64,000 nucleotides of DNA, taken from assembly GCA_947086655.1 (NCBI GenBank), contig CAMTZM010000003.1, forward strand, positions 1 to 64,000, in the 5' to 3' direction. The stretch comes from an uncultured Eubacteriaceae bacterium. GTDB taxonomy: Bacteria; Bacillota; Clostridia; Lachnospirales; CAG-274. The notes under the pieces were generated by a model, which was not told the DNA's origin, did no database searches, and saw only the letters and a list, made by a program, of their open reading frames with translations. Of this stretch, positions 42,036 through 51,482 are shown one piece after another. A program made the translations under genes and the position numbers. Numbering within the stretch: the first letter of the stretch is position 1; each line of letters opens with the position of its first letter.

Positions 42036-42920
42036 ATGGAAAAAATAATGATTATAAAGCGGTGGTTTGTTTTGAAAAATGCTTTGATTTCAGCTATAAA
42101 GCTTGATAGTTTGCTTAATTTTGTAATAAGTATTGCGCTTTGTGTGCTTGCCTTTATTATAGGTACACTTCTTATTAAAGTTATTCAAGTTTGTATAACA
42201 AAGAGCGTTGATGCGCATAAGTCATTTGTTCCAAGGAAAGCGGCTACTATAAAAGGCATTGGCAAAAGCGTTACTAAATATGTTGTTTATTTTTTTGTTT
42301 TTTGTATTGTGTTATCTATATTTGGAATAGACCCATCTTCGATTATTGCGGTTGCTGGAGTAGGAAGTGTTGCGCTTGCGTTTGGGGCGCAAAGTCTTGT
42401 ACAGGATATTCTTGCTGGTTTTTTTATATTATTTGAAGACCAATTTGGAGTAGGTGACATAATAAGTGTTGAAGGCTGTACAGGTACAGTTGAAGTTATA
42501 GGGCTTAAAACAACAAGAATAAGAAGCGCTGACGGCAATGTATATATTATCCCTAACGGGCAGGTTAAAATAATTACAAATATGTCTAAAGGGTTTAACC
42601 GTGCAGTAGTTGATATTGGAATTTCTTATGAATCTGATGTTGATTATGCTATATCGGTTATGTCGGATGAACTCAAAAAGGCGTATGATAATTCAAAAAT
42701 AAAAGCACTTTTAGCTCCTCCTTCTGTTTTGGGTGTTGTAGACCTTTCGGAAAGTGCGGTTGTTATACGTATTTCTGCTGATTGTAATGTTGGTGAAAAC
42801 TGGGCTATTGAAAGAGAAATAAGGCGAATTATTAAGAAACGTCTTGATAAAGAAAATATAAATATTCCTTATCCTCAAATGGTAGTACATTTTGAAAGTG
42901 ATAAGGAGGATAAAGCTTAA
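42036..42920 (+). CDS. mscS: Small-conductance mechanosensitive channel (MscS family)
   Basis: A 294-residue three-helix MscS-type channel. The pore helix has VAGVGSVALAFGAQSLVQDILAGFFILFEDQFGVGDII near residue 115, the most conserved MscS stretch, followed by the beta domain with TTRIRSADGNVYIIPNGQV. It releases solutes on hypo-osmotic shock. Two starts are possible: ATG 42036, with a distant GGGGTG, or TTG 42072, with GGTGG 6 nt upstream; the latter may be the real one. It is between puuD and the DUF951 gene. Confidence 0.9.
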   Translation: MEKIMIIKRWFVLKNALISAIKLDSLLNFVISIALCVLAFIIGTLLIKVIQVCITKSVDAHKSFVPRKAATIKGIGKSVTKYVVYFFVFCIVLSIFGIDPSSIIAVAGVGSVALAFGAQSLVQDILAGFFILFEDQFGVGDIISVEGCTGTVEVIGLKTTRIRSADGNVYIIPNGQVKIITNMSKGFNRAVVDIGISYESDVDYAISVMSDELKKAYDNSKIKALLAPPSVLGVVDLSESAVVIRISADCNVGENWAIEREIRRIIKKRLDKENINIPYPQMVVHFESDKEDKA

Positions 42921-43105
42921 TGGATTTATGTGTAGGAGATATTGTATATTTAAAAAAGAAACACCCATGCGGCTGTCATGAATGGGAGATTTTAAGAGCC
43001 GGAGCTGATTTTAGAATAAAATGTTTAGGTTGTGGGCATATGTTTATGCTTTCAAGGGTAAAACTTGAAAAATCAATTAAAAAGGTTATAAAAAAACAAG
43101 ATTAA
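42920..43105 (+). CDS. DUF951 zinc-ribbon-like protein
   Basis: A 61-residue protein with MDLCVGDIVYLKKKHPCGCHEWEILRAGADFRIKCLGCGHMFMLSR. The CGCH and CLGCGH pairs look like a metal-binding knuckle; the whole is a textbook DUF951 protein. Its ATG overlaps the mscS stop (TAATG). DUF951 commonly follows mscS in Firmicutes, so a link to the channel or envelope is likely, but no function is established. Confidence 0.9.
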   Translation: MDLCVGDIVYLKKKHPCGCHEWEILRAGADFRIKCLGCGHMFMLSRVKLEKSIKKVIKKQD

Positions 43106-43124
43106 TATATAATTTATAGAATGT

Positions 43125-43165
43125 AAAAAAATACCCATAGTTTTTAATATGATGGGTATTTTTTT
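43125..43165. terminator. Bidirectional terminator
   Basis: AAAAAATACCCAT pairs with ATGGGTATTTTTTT between the convergent DUF951 and fusion-protein genes. Confidence 0.85.
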
Positions 43166-43181
43166 ATATTTTTAAAATATT

Positions 43182-45224
43182 TTATTTAGAGTTAAGGGAA
43201 CTGCGAGGACCTTTTAGTGTTTTATTTTCTAAGTTATTTTTGTCGTTTTTGCTTGTATCATTGTCAGTTTTGTTTCCAAAGGAAAACATCCAATTGGTAA
43301 CATTTTTATCATTAAAAAACTCAATAGGAGTTTTATTGTAATTACCTTCATATTTTGTAAATTTAAAATTAGGGTTTATTTCAGCAAGCATACTGCAAAA
43401 GTTTTCCGTAGAGTTTAAATTTGTATTTTCATTGTCATATTCTGAAAATGCAATCCATAAAGGTGTATTTTTAAGAGCAAGAGCGAGTTTCTCATTTTTT
43501 TCGTGATATTTTTCAGATGGTTCTGCTGATAAAGCTGCTGCAAAATAATCAGGATACATTTGTATAAGAGATAATACGTTTTCACCTCCCATTGAGAATC
43601 CGGCTATATAAATTCTATTTGTATCTATTGAGTAATTTTCAATAAGTTCATTTTCTATAAGGCTGTAAACCTGTTTGTTAAAGCTTATACGTTTATCACT
43701 GTCATCAACAAAAAAAGGGTATTGAGGTACAACTATAATGCAGTCTTCTTTGTTTGATGTAAGATTTTCTGAAAGTATTATATCGTCAGAGTTAATTATT
43801 TGAGAGTTATTCTCCGTACCTATACACCCATTTCCGTGAAGTTCTACAATTAATGGATACTTTTTATTTGAATCGTAATTTTCGGGAGTATATATTCTTA
43901 AAGGAAGTACGAAATCAAAATTTTTATTTCCGTATAAGTATGGTTTATAAATATCAGTTTTGTCAAGATATGCTCGAATATCAGGAACAAGACCAGATAC
44001 GTTTGGAAGTTCTCCGGCAAAATCAGTATAATTATAAAGGTATTTTTCCATATATTCGATAGCGCTGTTATAATCAATTTCACCTTTATAATATTTTTTC
44101 AAACATCTTATAAGTGTTTTATCCATATTAAGGCTTGGTATAATACAGTCTATTGTATTAGAAAGTATTGTTTTAATTTTATCTCCAAATTTTTTATTAT
44201 TTTTTACATAATCATTATTTATATTTTTGTTTACTGAGTACATTTTTCCGCCATTTTCATAATAAGGTTTATCCATAAGTTTTCTTAAAAGAATGTATGT
44301 ATTTTCTTTATTTTGAGAAAGATGATTTATTGCAGCAAAAGTTGAGGCTGTTGCATGTATATTTAAAGCGTCATCTCTTATTGGGTATATATCAAATTCA
44401 TTTCCGTAAATAGATTCTAATTTTTCTATTGTTTGAAGTGTATTTGTAAGTGTGTATATAAAAACGCTGTTTGTATCTTTTTTTATATCTGACAGGGAAA
44501 TATTTTTATAATTTTCTTTATTATAAATACGAGAATATACAGCGTTTCCAAATTCTGCTGTATCTTTAAATTCATTTGAATTTATATTATAACTTCCGTC
44601 ATTATAATTATAAAATTCTATACCCATTGAACGCATATATGTGCCTATTCTTTCATAGCTTTCGTCAACTTCAATAAGACCTGTTTTATCGTTTGAATTA
44701 GAATATTTTTTTATAATTGATGAGACAATAGATAAAAGTTCGTCTCCAAAACTAAGAGATGTCAAGTCAATTTCTTCGTTTTTAAGATTTTCATTTGATG
44801 CAAAAAACAAAGGTATATACATTTCTAAAGGCTGTAAATATAAATTACTGCTTGTGTAATAATTTTTTATATTATAGCTATCATCAGAATCAAAGTATGT
44901 TTGAAGATTTTCAAATAATCCATTTTCAGCTAAAAGGTTTGCATCAATATTATTGTCAGCCCCAAATATAAAAAGGTCAGCATGTTCCTCCCCGTCTAAT
45001 ACTCTTTTTAAACCAACTTTTATATCGGCATCACTGTCAAAATTTTTTACAGATACTTTTAAGTTTGTTTCATTCATAAAATCTGATATAACAGAAAGGT
45101 CATAATTTGGATTCATATTATAAACAACGATTTCATCATCTGAATCTTTAAAAAAAAGTATAAATATAAAAGAAGTAATAATAATTAAAGATAACGCTAA
45201 AAATACTATTTTATTTTTACTCAC
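43182..45224 (-). CDS. Membrane-anchored substrate-binding protein fused to an esterase-like domain
   Basis: A 680-residue protein. Residues 1-27 are a signal-anchor (no lipobox Cys). Residues 30-400 look like an ABC extracellular sugar-binding protein (VVYNMNPNYDLSVISDFMNET.., a DLFIFGADNN region, a late small-domain helix). Residues 430-660 are an alpha/beta hydrolase of the LpqC/feruloyl-esterase type: PLIVELHGNGCIG near 458, IYIAGFSMGGENVLSLI with the nucleophile Ser near 541 and an SEYDNEN acid loop. The usual catalytic-His motif (GHNSW-like) near 626 reads EGNYNKTP, so His seems absent. Downstream of the pectate lyase gene, it may bind or process pectin fragments. Confidence 0.7.
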   Translation of the reverse strand: MSKNKIVFLALSLIIITSFIFILFFKDSDDEIVVYNMNPNYDLSVISDFMNETNLKVSVKNFDSDADIKVGLKRVLDGEEHADLFIFGADNNIDANLLAENGLFENLQTYFDSDDSYNIKNYYTSSNLYLQPLEMYIPLFFASNENLKNEEIDLTSLSFGDELLSIVSSIIKKYSNSNDKTGLIEVDESYERIGTYMRSMGIEFYNYNDGSYNINSNEFKDTAEFGNAVYSRIYNKENYKNISLSDIKKDTNSVFIYTLTNTLQTIEKLESIYGNEFDIYPIRDDALNIHATASTFAAINHLSQNKENTYILLRKLMDKPYYENGGKMYSVNKNINNDYVKNNKKFGDKIKTILSNTIDCIIPSLNMDKTLIRCLKKYYKGEIDYNSAIEYMEKYLYNYTDFAGELPNVSGLVPDIRAYLDKTDIYKPYLYGNKNFDFVLPLRIYTPENYDSNKKYPLIVELHGNGCIGTENNSQIINSDDIILSENLTSNKEDCIIVVPQYPFFVDDSDKRISFNKQVYSLIENELIENYSIDTNRIYIAGFSMGGENVLSLIQMYPDYFAAALSAEPSEKYHEKNEKLALALKNTPLWIAFSEYDNENTNLNSTENFCSMLAEINPNFKFTKYEGNYNKTPIEFFNDKNVTNWMFSFGNKTDNDTSKNDKNNLENKTLKGPRSSLNSK

Positions 45225-45258
45225 TAAACTAACCTCCCTTTAAACAATAGTGATGTAC

Positions 45259-45288
45259 AAAAAGGTTTGGCTAAAGCCAAACCTTTTT
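45259..45288 (-). terminator. Terminator after the PL1 gene
   Basis: AAAAAGGTTTGGCT pairs perfectly with AGCCAAACCTTTTT. It is in the 85-bp gap before the fusion-protein gene and may allow partial read-through. Confidence 0.8.
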
Positions 45289-45309
45289 GTATTATAAAAA
45301 TAACAGTTT

Positions 45310-48300
45310 TTATTGGTTTATAGAAATTTTATAAATATATGGGTTTACGCTTGCAGTAGCATGTATATAATATGTTCCGGATGTTTTTGCTGTATATGTA
45401 ACAGGAGTTGGTTTTTTTCCTGTTACGTTAAACATATCGGAAGATACAAATGTATCTGCTTCTACAAATACTATTGATGCTGTTTCGGAATCTTTTCCGG
45501 CTGCAAAGTATACAGTTATTTTATCTCCGGCAGATACATTTACAGCAAAAGCATTTTTAGTCGGTGCTTTTGTTAATGCCGAACTTAATTTATTTATTTT
45601 TAATTTTGCATTTAATTGTGTTCCGTCGGTAGCTGTAACCTTGTCAGCAGTCAAAGCAGAAGCCGGTTTATATATTGTAAGACCGTCTTGTAAAAGAGGG
45701 CTGCTCTCTACAATTGCACTTATAGCCGCAGCATCGAATGTTCCGAAATCCCAAGCTTTTCCTCCTGATGGAGATGGAGGATTAGGGGTATTTCCGCCGG
45801 AACTATCTACAAAACCATCGTTTGGAAACTCAAATGAGCCTAAAGCGTATCTAAGTATCATTGACGCATCAAGTGCAGTTATATCCATATCGGCTGAAAC
45901 GTCGGCAGCTTTTTCATTAAATTTATCAAATAAAGTATCATTATTAAGTGTATATTGAAGTACAGAAGCTGCATCAGCGAAATTAATTTCACCGTCTTCA
46001 TTTACGTCACCGTATTTAACTCCGGAAATAGGAGTATCAGGTTTAGTAGTATTTTCTAAAGTATTTGAAGTTGTTTCAACAACAGGGTCTGTGGTTGTTT
46101 CTGTTCCGTCAGAATAAATTTTGCTTATAACTGCTTTAGCGCTTTCGCCGGCTTTTTCAGATTTAGCTGATATTGTACATTTTAAAACATCTCCGTTTTT
46201 AAATGTTATATTTGGAATTGTGTAATTGCTTTCTGTTAAGTTTAAACATTTTGTATCGCTGATTTTTTCTCCGTTTACCTCATAAATAAGGTCGTAGCTT
46301 TCAGCTTTTGCGTCGGCAGCCCATGAAACAGAAGCCATTTTTGTTTCAATATCAAAGTTAATTTTTACATCTGAAGGTTTTTTAAGAGTTTCTATAATTT
46401 CACCATCAATTTCAGTTGCCAAAACGGAGAAATTATCAATTGTATAATTATGAACTTTTGTAGTGCTTGTTTGTAGTTCAAATCTGTTTATTCCGGTTTG
46501 GCTAAAACTTTCTGAAAGTACAAGAGGATAACTCATAGCATCAGGTTTATTAGGAGATTGAGCATAAAGGTCGTAAATTTTCTTGTCTATATCTCCTACA
46601 ATTTTAAGTTTAATAGTCTGTCCGGCAGATATTTTAGAACCGACAAGCTTTGTATTTCCAACAGGTGCTCCGCTGCTTACAGTTGCTTTATCTCCGGAGT
46701 TAATATAAAGGTTTTGTGAATTTATTGTAAGTGCAAACACTATATCGTTTCCGCTCATAAGTTTAATAAAATCGTTTACACCGTTTGGCTTTTCTCCAAA
46801 TGTAATATCGAAAGAGTATACAAATCTTCCGCTTTTAATAGGAGTTATATTGCGTGATATTTTAACAGCTAAAGTTTCCGAGTTATCTTTTATAATAAGT
46901 GCTCCGTTATTTGAAGTAACATCAAGTGAAGAATTTGCAGTATCGTAATCAAATGTATAATTTCCTAAGTCATAGCTTAAACCTGTGGAGTCATCAATTT
47001 CGTCAAAGTTATCATCTACTACCGTATAATCAAGACCGCTTTCACTTATATAACATACGGCAGTTGCGTTAGCTGTAACAGCGCTGCTTGAAAGATGCCC
47101 TGTTTTTGCTTTTACAGAAAATGTATATGTTTTGCCGTCTGTAAGTTCTTCAAAGCTGTAACTCAAATCTGTTGTAGTAAATGGACCTATTATTAAATCT
47201 CCGTCAGAAAGAGATACTTCATAGCTGCTTGCTCCTTGTGAAGCGTTCCATTCTCCTAAAATCAAAGCGTTTCCAACTGTCAATTTAAGTCCGGTAGGAG
47301 GCTGTGGGGCAACATAAGATGCTTCTCCACGGCTGCTTGTTCCTATTATATTTTCTTCACCGTTTTTCTTTACAGAACTTACGTCAAAAGTTACTTTTTG
47401 ATTTTCTGCCAATTTAAGTTCAGGTATACTATAACTTGTTTCTTCAGATATTATATTGCTTCCCTTTACTTCTCCGTCAACGCTGTATGATAAGTTATAG
47501 TAATCGGCTTCAGTAACCATATCCCAGCTTAAAGTAACATTTCCTTCATCGTCAATAGATACAGAAGGATTTTGAGGAGCTTTTGGAGGCATTTTTGGGT
47601 CGAGATTTCTTACACGTCCGGCATATTCCACAGCTTTAGCTTTTGCCACTTCAGGAGTATCTGGAGTGTATTCATACATATCAGCTGAAGTGTCAAAATT
47701 ATTATATGTTGTATTGCCTTTAAAAGCATAAAAAGAGGAAGGAACAATCTCATCTCTTGATTCAGCGTTATAGCAGTCAGGCTGCTGAGTATTAGGCAAA
47801 GAAGGATTAATCTCACGACCGCCTCCGTTAAAGTATGTACAGCCCGTACATGCTTTTGTTACTTTATTAAGTTTACTGTCTATATATGTAACACTTTTTC
47901 CGCAAGTTGTAAATGTATTTCCAAAAGATTTAATTACTCCGCCGTTTTCACCGCTTGAGAAACTTGAGCCGTCTTCTTTTATATCGTTTCCCTGTCCGGC
48001 TGAAAATACAGGTCTTACTACGTCTTCAAAATAGTTGTTTTCAAGAAACGCAGATGCGCCTGTTGTAATTCCTATACCACCTGAGTAATTATGGTCGTAA
48101 TAATTATTATATGAATGAACTGTAATTGTTCTTATTCGAGGATGTCTTGAGCCTGATTTATCATACCAGTTATGATGATATGTTACAAAGCCAACGCCTG
48201 GTGTCTCACTTTTCATACCGCAAAGAGATGTTTTTCCCGTACTATGAAAATGGTTATAGCTTACAGTTACATAAGTTGTGTCATCTTTAATATCGCAGGA

Positions 48301-49185
48301 GCCATCACCTTTGCTTTTGTCTCCTCCTCCGTTTCGTCCTATATGAAAATCGTTATTATGAATCCATATGTTTGCATTGTCTGTCTGCATACTAACGGAG
48401 TCGTCAGGAAAGTCCTCAAAAGCAAGATTTCTTATTTCTATGTTTGAAGCATTTCTTATATTAAGTCCCCAGCCTGTAAGCAGAGTATCTTCCCCTATAC
48501 CTTCAACCGTTATATTTTGTACATTTTTAAGATTTAAAAGACTAAGAGAGTCAACTCCTTTTGGAGGCGTTACTTTGCCTATAATTCTTATAACAACAGG
48601 GTCAGTTGATTTAGCTGATTCTCTGGCTTTCATTATTTCTCCGATACCAGTACACTCAGTTGATGAGCTGCCCTTTATAATTGTATCTTTTATAGTGTCT
48701 TTTGTTTGTTCTGATACGTAATATATTTTTGCATTTTCTTTTATGCTGCCGTCAATGTTATATCCTCCAGTTGTATTTTTATGCGGTGATTTTTGAGAAA
48801 AAGCAAATCCGCTTCTATCATATTTCATAGGAGTTATTTGAGTTACGGTTTGATTAGCCGTATCTTCAAGTGTATTTATTACAGGAACGATTTTTATATC
48901 ATATTTTATATCTCCTATAAGTCCCAAAATATCCGCTCTTTTATTTCTTATAAGTTCACTGTCAATTTTCTGATAAGAAGATTCTCCGTCATCAGCTTTT
49001 TTATAGTATACGTTGTAACTTGAAGCGGAAAGGCTGTCAGTCCATTCCACATATCCACCTTCAAACCATGGGCTTGCTGTTGTTATGGTAATTGAGTTAG
49101 TTTGTGCTGTTATGCTTAATATAGAAATAGAAGAAAAAGCCAAAACCATAGAAAGCAATAATCCGATAATTCTTTTAGTTTTCAA
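45310..49185 (-). CDS. Secreted PL1 pectate lyase with Fn3 modules and a dockerin
   Basis: A 1291-residue modular enzyme starting with TTG (GGGGG 8 nt upstream) and a signal peptide (1-27). An Fn3-like domain is followed by a PL1 parallel beta-helix at about residues 150-530: NIWIHNNDFHI, GDGSCDIKDDTTYVTVSYNHF and the catalytic-Arg strand HHNWYDKSGSRHPRIR. Then come two Fn3 domains, a beta-sandwich (750-920), another Fn3, and a type I dockerin near 1045-1110 (GDVNEDGEINFADAASVLQYTL and DVSADMDITALDASMILRYAL). The C-terminal 150 residues are a further beta module. It cleaves polygalacturonate by beta-elimination, needing calcium. Confidence 0.9.
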   Translation of the reverse strand: MKTKRIIGLLLSMVLAFSSISILSITAQTNSITITTASPWFEGGYVEWTDSLSASSYNVYYKKADDGESSYQKIDSELIRNKRADILGLIGDIKYDIKIVPVINTLEDTANQTVTQITPMKYDRSGFAFSQKSPHKNTTGGYNIDGSIKENAKIYYVSEQTKDTIKDTIIKGSSSTECTGIGEIMKARESAKSTDPVVIRIIGKVTPPKGVDSLSLLNLKNVQNITVEGIGEDTLLTGWGLNIRNASNIEIRNLAFEDFPDDSVSMQTDNANIWIHNNDFHIGRNGGGDKSKGDGSCDIKDDTTYVTVSYNHFHSTGKTSLCGMKSETPGVGFVTYHHNWYDKSGSRHPRIRTITVHSYNNYYDHNYSGGIGITTGASAFLENNYFEDVVRPVFSAGQGNDIKEDGSSFSSGENGGVIKSFGNTFTTCGKSVTYIDSKLNKVTKACTGCTYFNGGGREINPSLPNTQQPDCYNAESRDEIVPSSFYAFKGNTTYNNFDTSADMYEYTPDTPEVAKAKAVEYAGRVRNLDPKMPPKAPQNPSVSIDDEGNVTLSWDMVTEADYYNLSYSVDGEVKGSNIISEETSYSIPELKLAENQKVTFDVSSVKKNGEENIIGTSSRGEASYVAPQPPTGLKLTVGNALILGEWNASQGASSYEVSLSDGDLIIGPFTTTDLSYSFEELTDGKTYTFSVKAKTGHLSSSAVTANATAVCYISESGLDYTVVDDNFDEIDDSTGLSYDLGNYTFDYDTANSSLDVTSNNGALIIKDNSETLAVKISRNITPIKSGRFVYSFDITFGEKPNGVNDFIKLMSGNDIVFALTINSQNLYINSGDKATVSSGAPVGNTKLVGSKISAGQTIKLKIVGDIDKKIYDLYAQSPNKPDAMSYPLVLSESFSQTGINRFELQTSTTKVHNYTIDNFSVLATEIDGEIIETLKKPSDVKINFDIETKMASVSWAADAKAESYDLIYEVNGEKISDTKCLNLTESNYTIPNITFKNGDVLKCTISAKSEKAGESAKAVISKIYSDGTETTTDPVVETTSNTLENTTKPDTPISGVKYGDVNEDGEINFADAASVLQYTLNNDTLFDKFNEKAADVSADMDITALDASMILRYALGSFEFPNDGFVDSSGGNTPNPPSPSGGKAWDFGTFDAAAISAIVESSPLLQDGLTIYKPASALTADKVTATDGTQLNAKLKINKLSSALTKAPTKNAFAVNVSAGDKITVYFAAGKDSETASIVFVEADTFVSSDMFNVTGKKPTPVTYTAKTSGTYYIHATASVNPYIYKISINQ

Positions 49186-49442
49186 TAAAAATACCCCCTT
49201 CTTATAAACTTTGCAATTTTTTTACAGAAAAATAGAGAACACATTACATTAAGGAATAAAAAATTGATTTTATATTTTTGTTAAATCAGAAATTTCCCCC
49301 ATAAACAATCCGCTATTTTATGCTTAATTTTAACACGAAAAACACAATATAACAACATGGCAAAATAAACAAATTTAGAATAAATACATAATATAAGGAA
49401 TAAAGTACGATTTATAATATACATAATATACAAAATTAATAC

Positions 49443-49485
49443 AATAAAAAACTGCCGTAAAATAAAATTTATTATATTACGGCAG
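49443..49485 (-). terminator. Terminator inside the long intergenic region
   Basis: CTGCCGTAA (49452-49460) pairs with TTACGGCAG (49477-49485) with an AT inner stem; on the minus strand it is followed by six T. No coding gene ends here. Confidence 0.75.
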
Positions 49486-49839
49486 CCTTTATTATGCTTT
49501 ATTATATATGTTTTAATGTTTTTGTCTTTCTTTTGCCTATATAAAGGTTTTAAATTAATTGTGTTATACTATACTTTTATCATTTTCCGCTTTATTTAAT
49601 TTATATAATACGTTGTTTATGCTTTTTTAAGTAAAAATAAAATTAATTTATGGCAGGATAAAATGAACAAGTATACAATTTAACTGAAAACAAATTAAGG
49701 CATTATGTTAAAAATATTGTCGTTATATACGAAAGACTTATTTAAATATCAGAAAATACTGTTTTAAGCTGTTTTTTTTAATAAGTTACCAATACGAATA
49801 TTTAAGTTTACTAATACATCAACTCCTTTCTCATAAGTC

Positions 49840-49868
49840 ATATTATTATAATATTTATAATTTGTCAA
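49840..49868 (-). promoter_or_regulatory. Orphan promoter in the long intergenic region
   Basis: On the minus strand TTGACA (49868-49863), 17-bp spacer, TAATAT. It reads towards the terminator at 49443-49485. Confidence 0.5.
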
Positions 49869-49972
49869 CAAAAAAAACGATATTTTAAAATAGCTTAAAA
49901 TCAGAGTTAAAGTTTAATATTAACTATATTTCATATTGATTTACATACAGTTATTTTACTGAAAAAATTTTT

Positions 49973-50698
49973 TTACTCATCCCAATTATGGAAAACATTT
50001 TTAACGTCATCATCGTCTTCAAGCAAAGAAAGAAGTCTGTTCATTTTTTTAATATCATCTTCATCTGAAAGAGTAGTATATGTCTGAGGTATCATTGTAA
50101 TAGATGCTTCAGCCATTTCTATTTTAGCGTTTTCAATAGCTTCTCTTACAGTTGAGAAATCTTCTGGAGCTGTTATAATTTCGTAGCCTTCGTCTTCTTC
50201 TGATATATCTTCTGCTCCGGCTTCTATTGCAACTGTTTCAAGGTTATCTTTATCTACGTCGCTGTCTTTTTCAATCATTATTTGTCCTTTTTGGTCAAAC
50301 ATAAAGCTTACGCAACCGGTAGTACCCATGTTTCCGCCGCCTTTTGTAAAGGCGCTTCTCACATTTGCAGCAGAGCGGTTTTTGTTATCTGTTAAAACTT
50401 CCACTATAACAGCAACGCCTTTAGGACCATATCCTTCATAGGTTATTGACTCATAATTTACACCATCTAAATTTCCGGCTGCTTTTTTAATACTTCTTTC
50501 TATTGTATCATTAGGCATATTATTGCTTTTTGCTTTTGCTATTACATCTCTAAGTCTTGAGTTTGTTGCCGGTTCAGGACCTCCTGATTTTACGGCGACT
50601 GCAATTTCACGACCTAAGATAGTAAATATTTTACCTTTTGCAGCATCATTTTTTTCCTTTTTGTGTTTTATATTAGCAAATTTTGAATGACCTGACAT
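49973..50698 (-). CDS. yebC: YebC/PmpR family regulator
   Basis: A 241-residue YebC protein beginning [34 protein letters not shown], with [14 protein letters not shown] near residue 78 and [35 protein letters not shown] near 103. Members act as DNA-binding regulators or, as shown more recently for some, help ribosomes through proline-rich stretches. Length and motifs are complete. It is the last gene of a minus-strand run, after yigZ. Confidence 0.95.
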   Translation of the reverse strand: MSGHSKFANIKHKKEKNDAAKGKIFTILGREIAVAVKSGGPEPATNSRLRDVIAKAKSNNMPNDTIERSIKKAAGNLDGVNYESITYEGYGPKGVAVIVEVLTDNKNRSAANVRSAFTKGGGNMGTTGCVSFMFDQKGQIMIEKDSDVDKDNLETVAIEAGAEDISEEDEGYEIITAPEDFSTVREAIENAKIEMAEASITMIPQTYTTLSDEDDIKKMNRLLSLLEDDDDVKNVFHNWDE

Positions 50699-50806
50699 AG
50701 TAACCTCCTATATAAATTAAATGAAAATATTTTGTGATATTTTATCATAAATATAATTATATTACAAGAATAATTATATTTACAAAGTTTTTAAAAAAAT
50801 GTTAAG

Positions 50807-51454
50807 TCATAATGTATGTTTTAATTTATTCAATTTATAATAACTTTGTCCAAGTTTTTTAGCTTTTGCTTGTCCTTTGGTAATATCAGTTATAAACTCA
50901 ATAAAATTTTCGGCATTTTTTTCTTTAGTCAATACGCTTATTAATATAGTATCTGTATAATCTATGTTTTTTATTATATGCCCCATACGTTCCGTTTCAT
51001 ACTGGAGTTTTCCCAAAAGGCTGTAATCAGCGTTTATCTCAATTTCTCTAAGCAAAGTTTTTTCAACAATAACAGCATTTTCAACAGCGCCTTTAGCGCT
51101 TTTTCCGTATGCTCTTACAAGTCCGCCTGTACCTAAGAGAACACCTCCAAAGTATCTTGTAACAACAATAGCGGCATTTTTAATATTTGCACCCCTTAAT
51201 ACATCAAGGACAGGAAGTCCGGCAGTGCCGCTTGGTTCTCCATCGTCGCTTTGTTTTATAATTTCATTGTTTTGCCCTATTTGATATGCAAAAACATTAT
51301 GGCGTGCGTCTCTGTATTTTTTTTTAATTTTGTTTATAAATTCATTGGCTTCATTTTCCGATTCAACAGGAGATGCGTTTGCTATAAATCTTGATTTTTT
51401 TTCAACTATTTCATATTCGGCTTTTTTATCTAATGTTTTAAAGCTTTCAAGCAT
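50807..51454 (-). CDS. YigZ/IMPACT family protein
   Basis: A 215-residue UPF0029 protein: KKSRFIANASPVESENEANEFINKIKKKYRDARHNVFAYQIG, then SDDGEPSGTAGLPVLDVLRG and VVTRYFGGVLLGTGGLVRAYG, all near residues 20-125. A C-terminal DUF1949 ferredoxin-like domain follows. The start at 51454 gives AAAGGA a 9-nt spacing; the ATG three codons earlier abuts that site. The function is unclear (translation-related in eukaryotic IMPACT). Confidence 0.93.
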   Translation of the reverse strand: MLESFKTLDKKAEYEIVEKKSRFIANASPVESENEANEFINKIKKKYRDARHNVFAYQIGQNNEIIKQSDDGEPSGTAGLPVLDVLRGANIKNAAIVVTRYFGGVLLGTGGLVRAYGKSAKGAVENAVIVEKTLLREIEINADYSLLGKLQYETERMGHIIKNIDYTDTILISVLTKEKNAENFIEFITDITKGQAKAKKLGQSYYKLNKLKHTL

Positions 51455-51482
51455 ATTATTCATTCCTTTTTTAAAAAAATTA

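Larger units (their letters stand above)
49186..49972. other. Long intergenic region between yebC and the PL1 gene
   Basis: 787 bp without a convincing gene. On the minus strand it holds a possible PL1 promoter (TTGTTA 49355-49350, 17 bp, TAAAAT 49332-49327), a terminator (49452-49485) and an upstream promoter (49845-49868). Together these outline a transcript of about 370-400 nt between the last two. A 25-codon frame (49842-49765) lacks a ribosome site. Confidence 0.55.

Noticed and set aside
45310-49185. A cellulosome gene cluster
   Set aside because: A dockerin is present, but no cohesin, scaffoldin or second dockerin enzyme is in the window, so a cellulosome cannot be claimed.
49765-49842. 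25-codon frame on the minus strand (MTYEKGVDVLVNLN...)
   Set aside because: It has no Shine-Dalgarno before its ATG and no family I recognise; the best GGAG nearby lies inside the frame. Kept only as a note.
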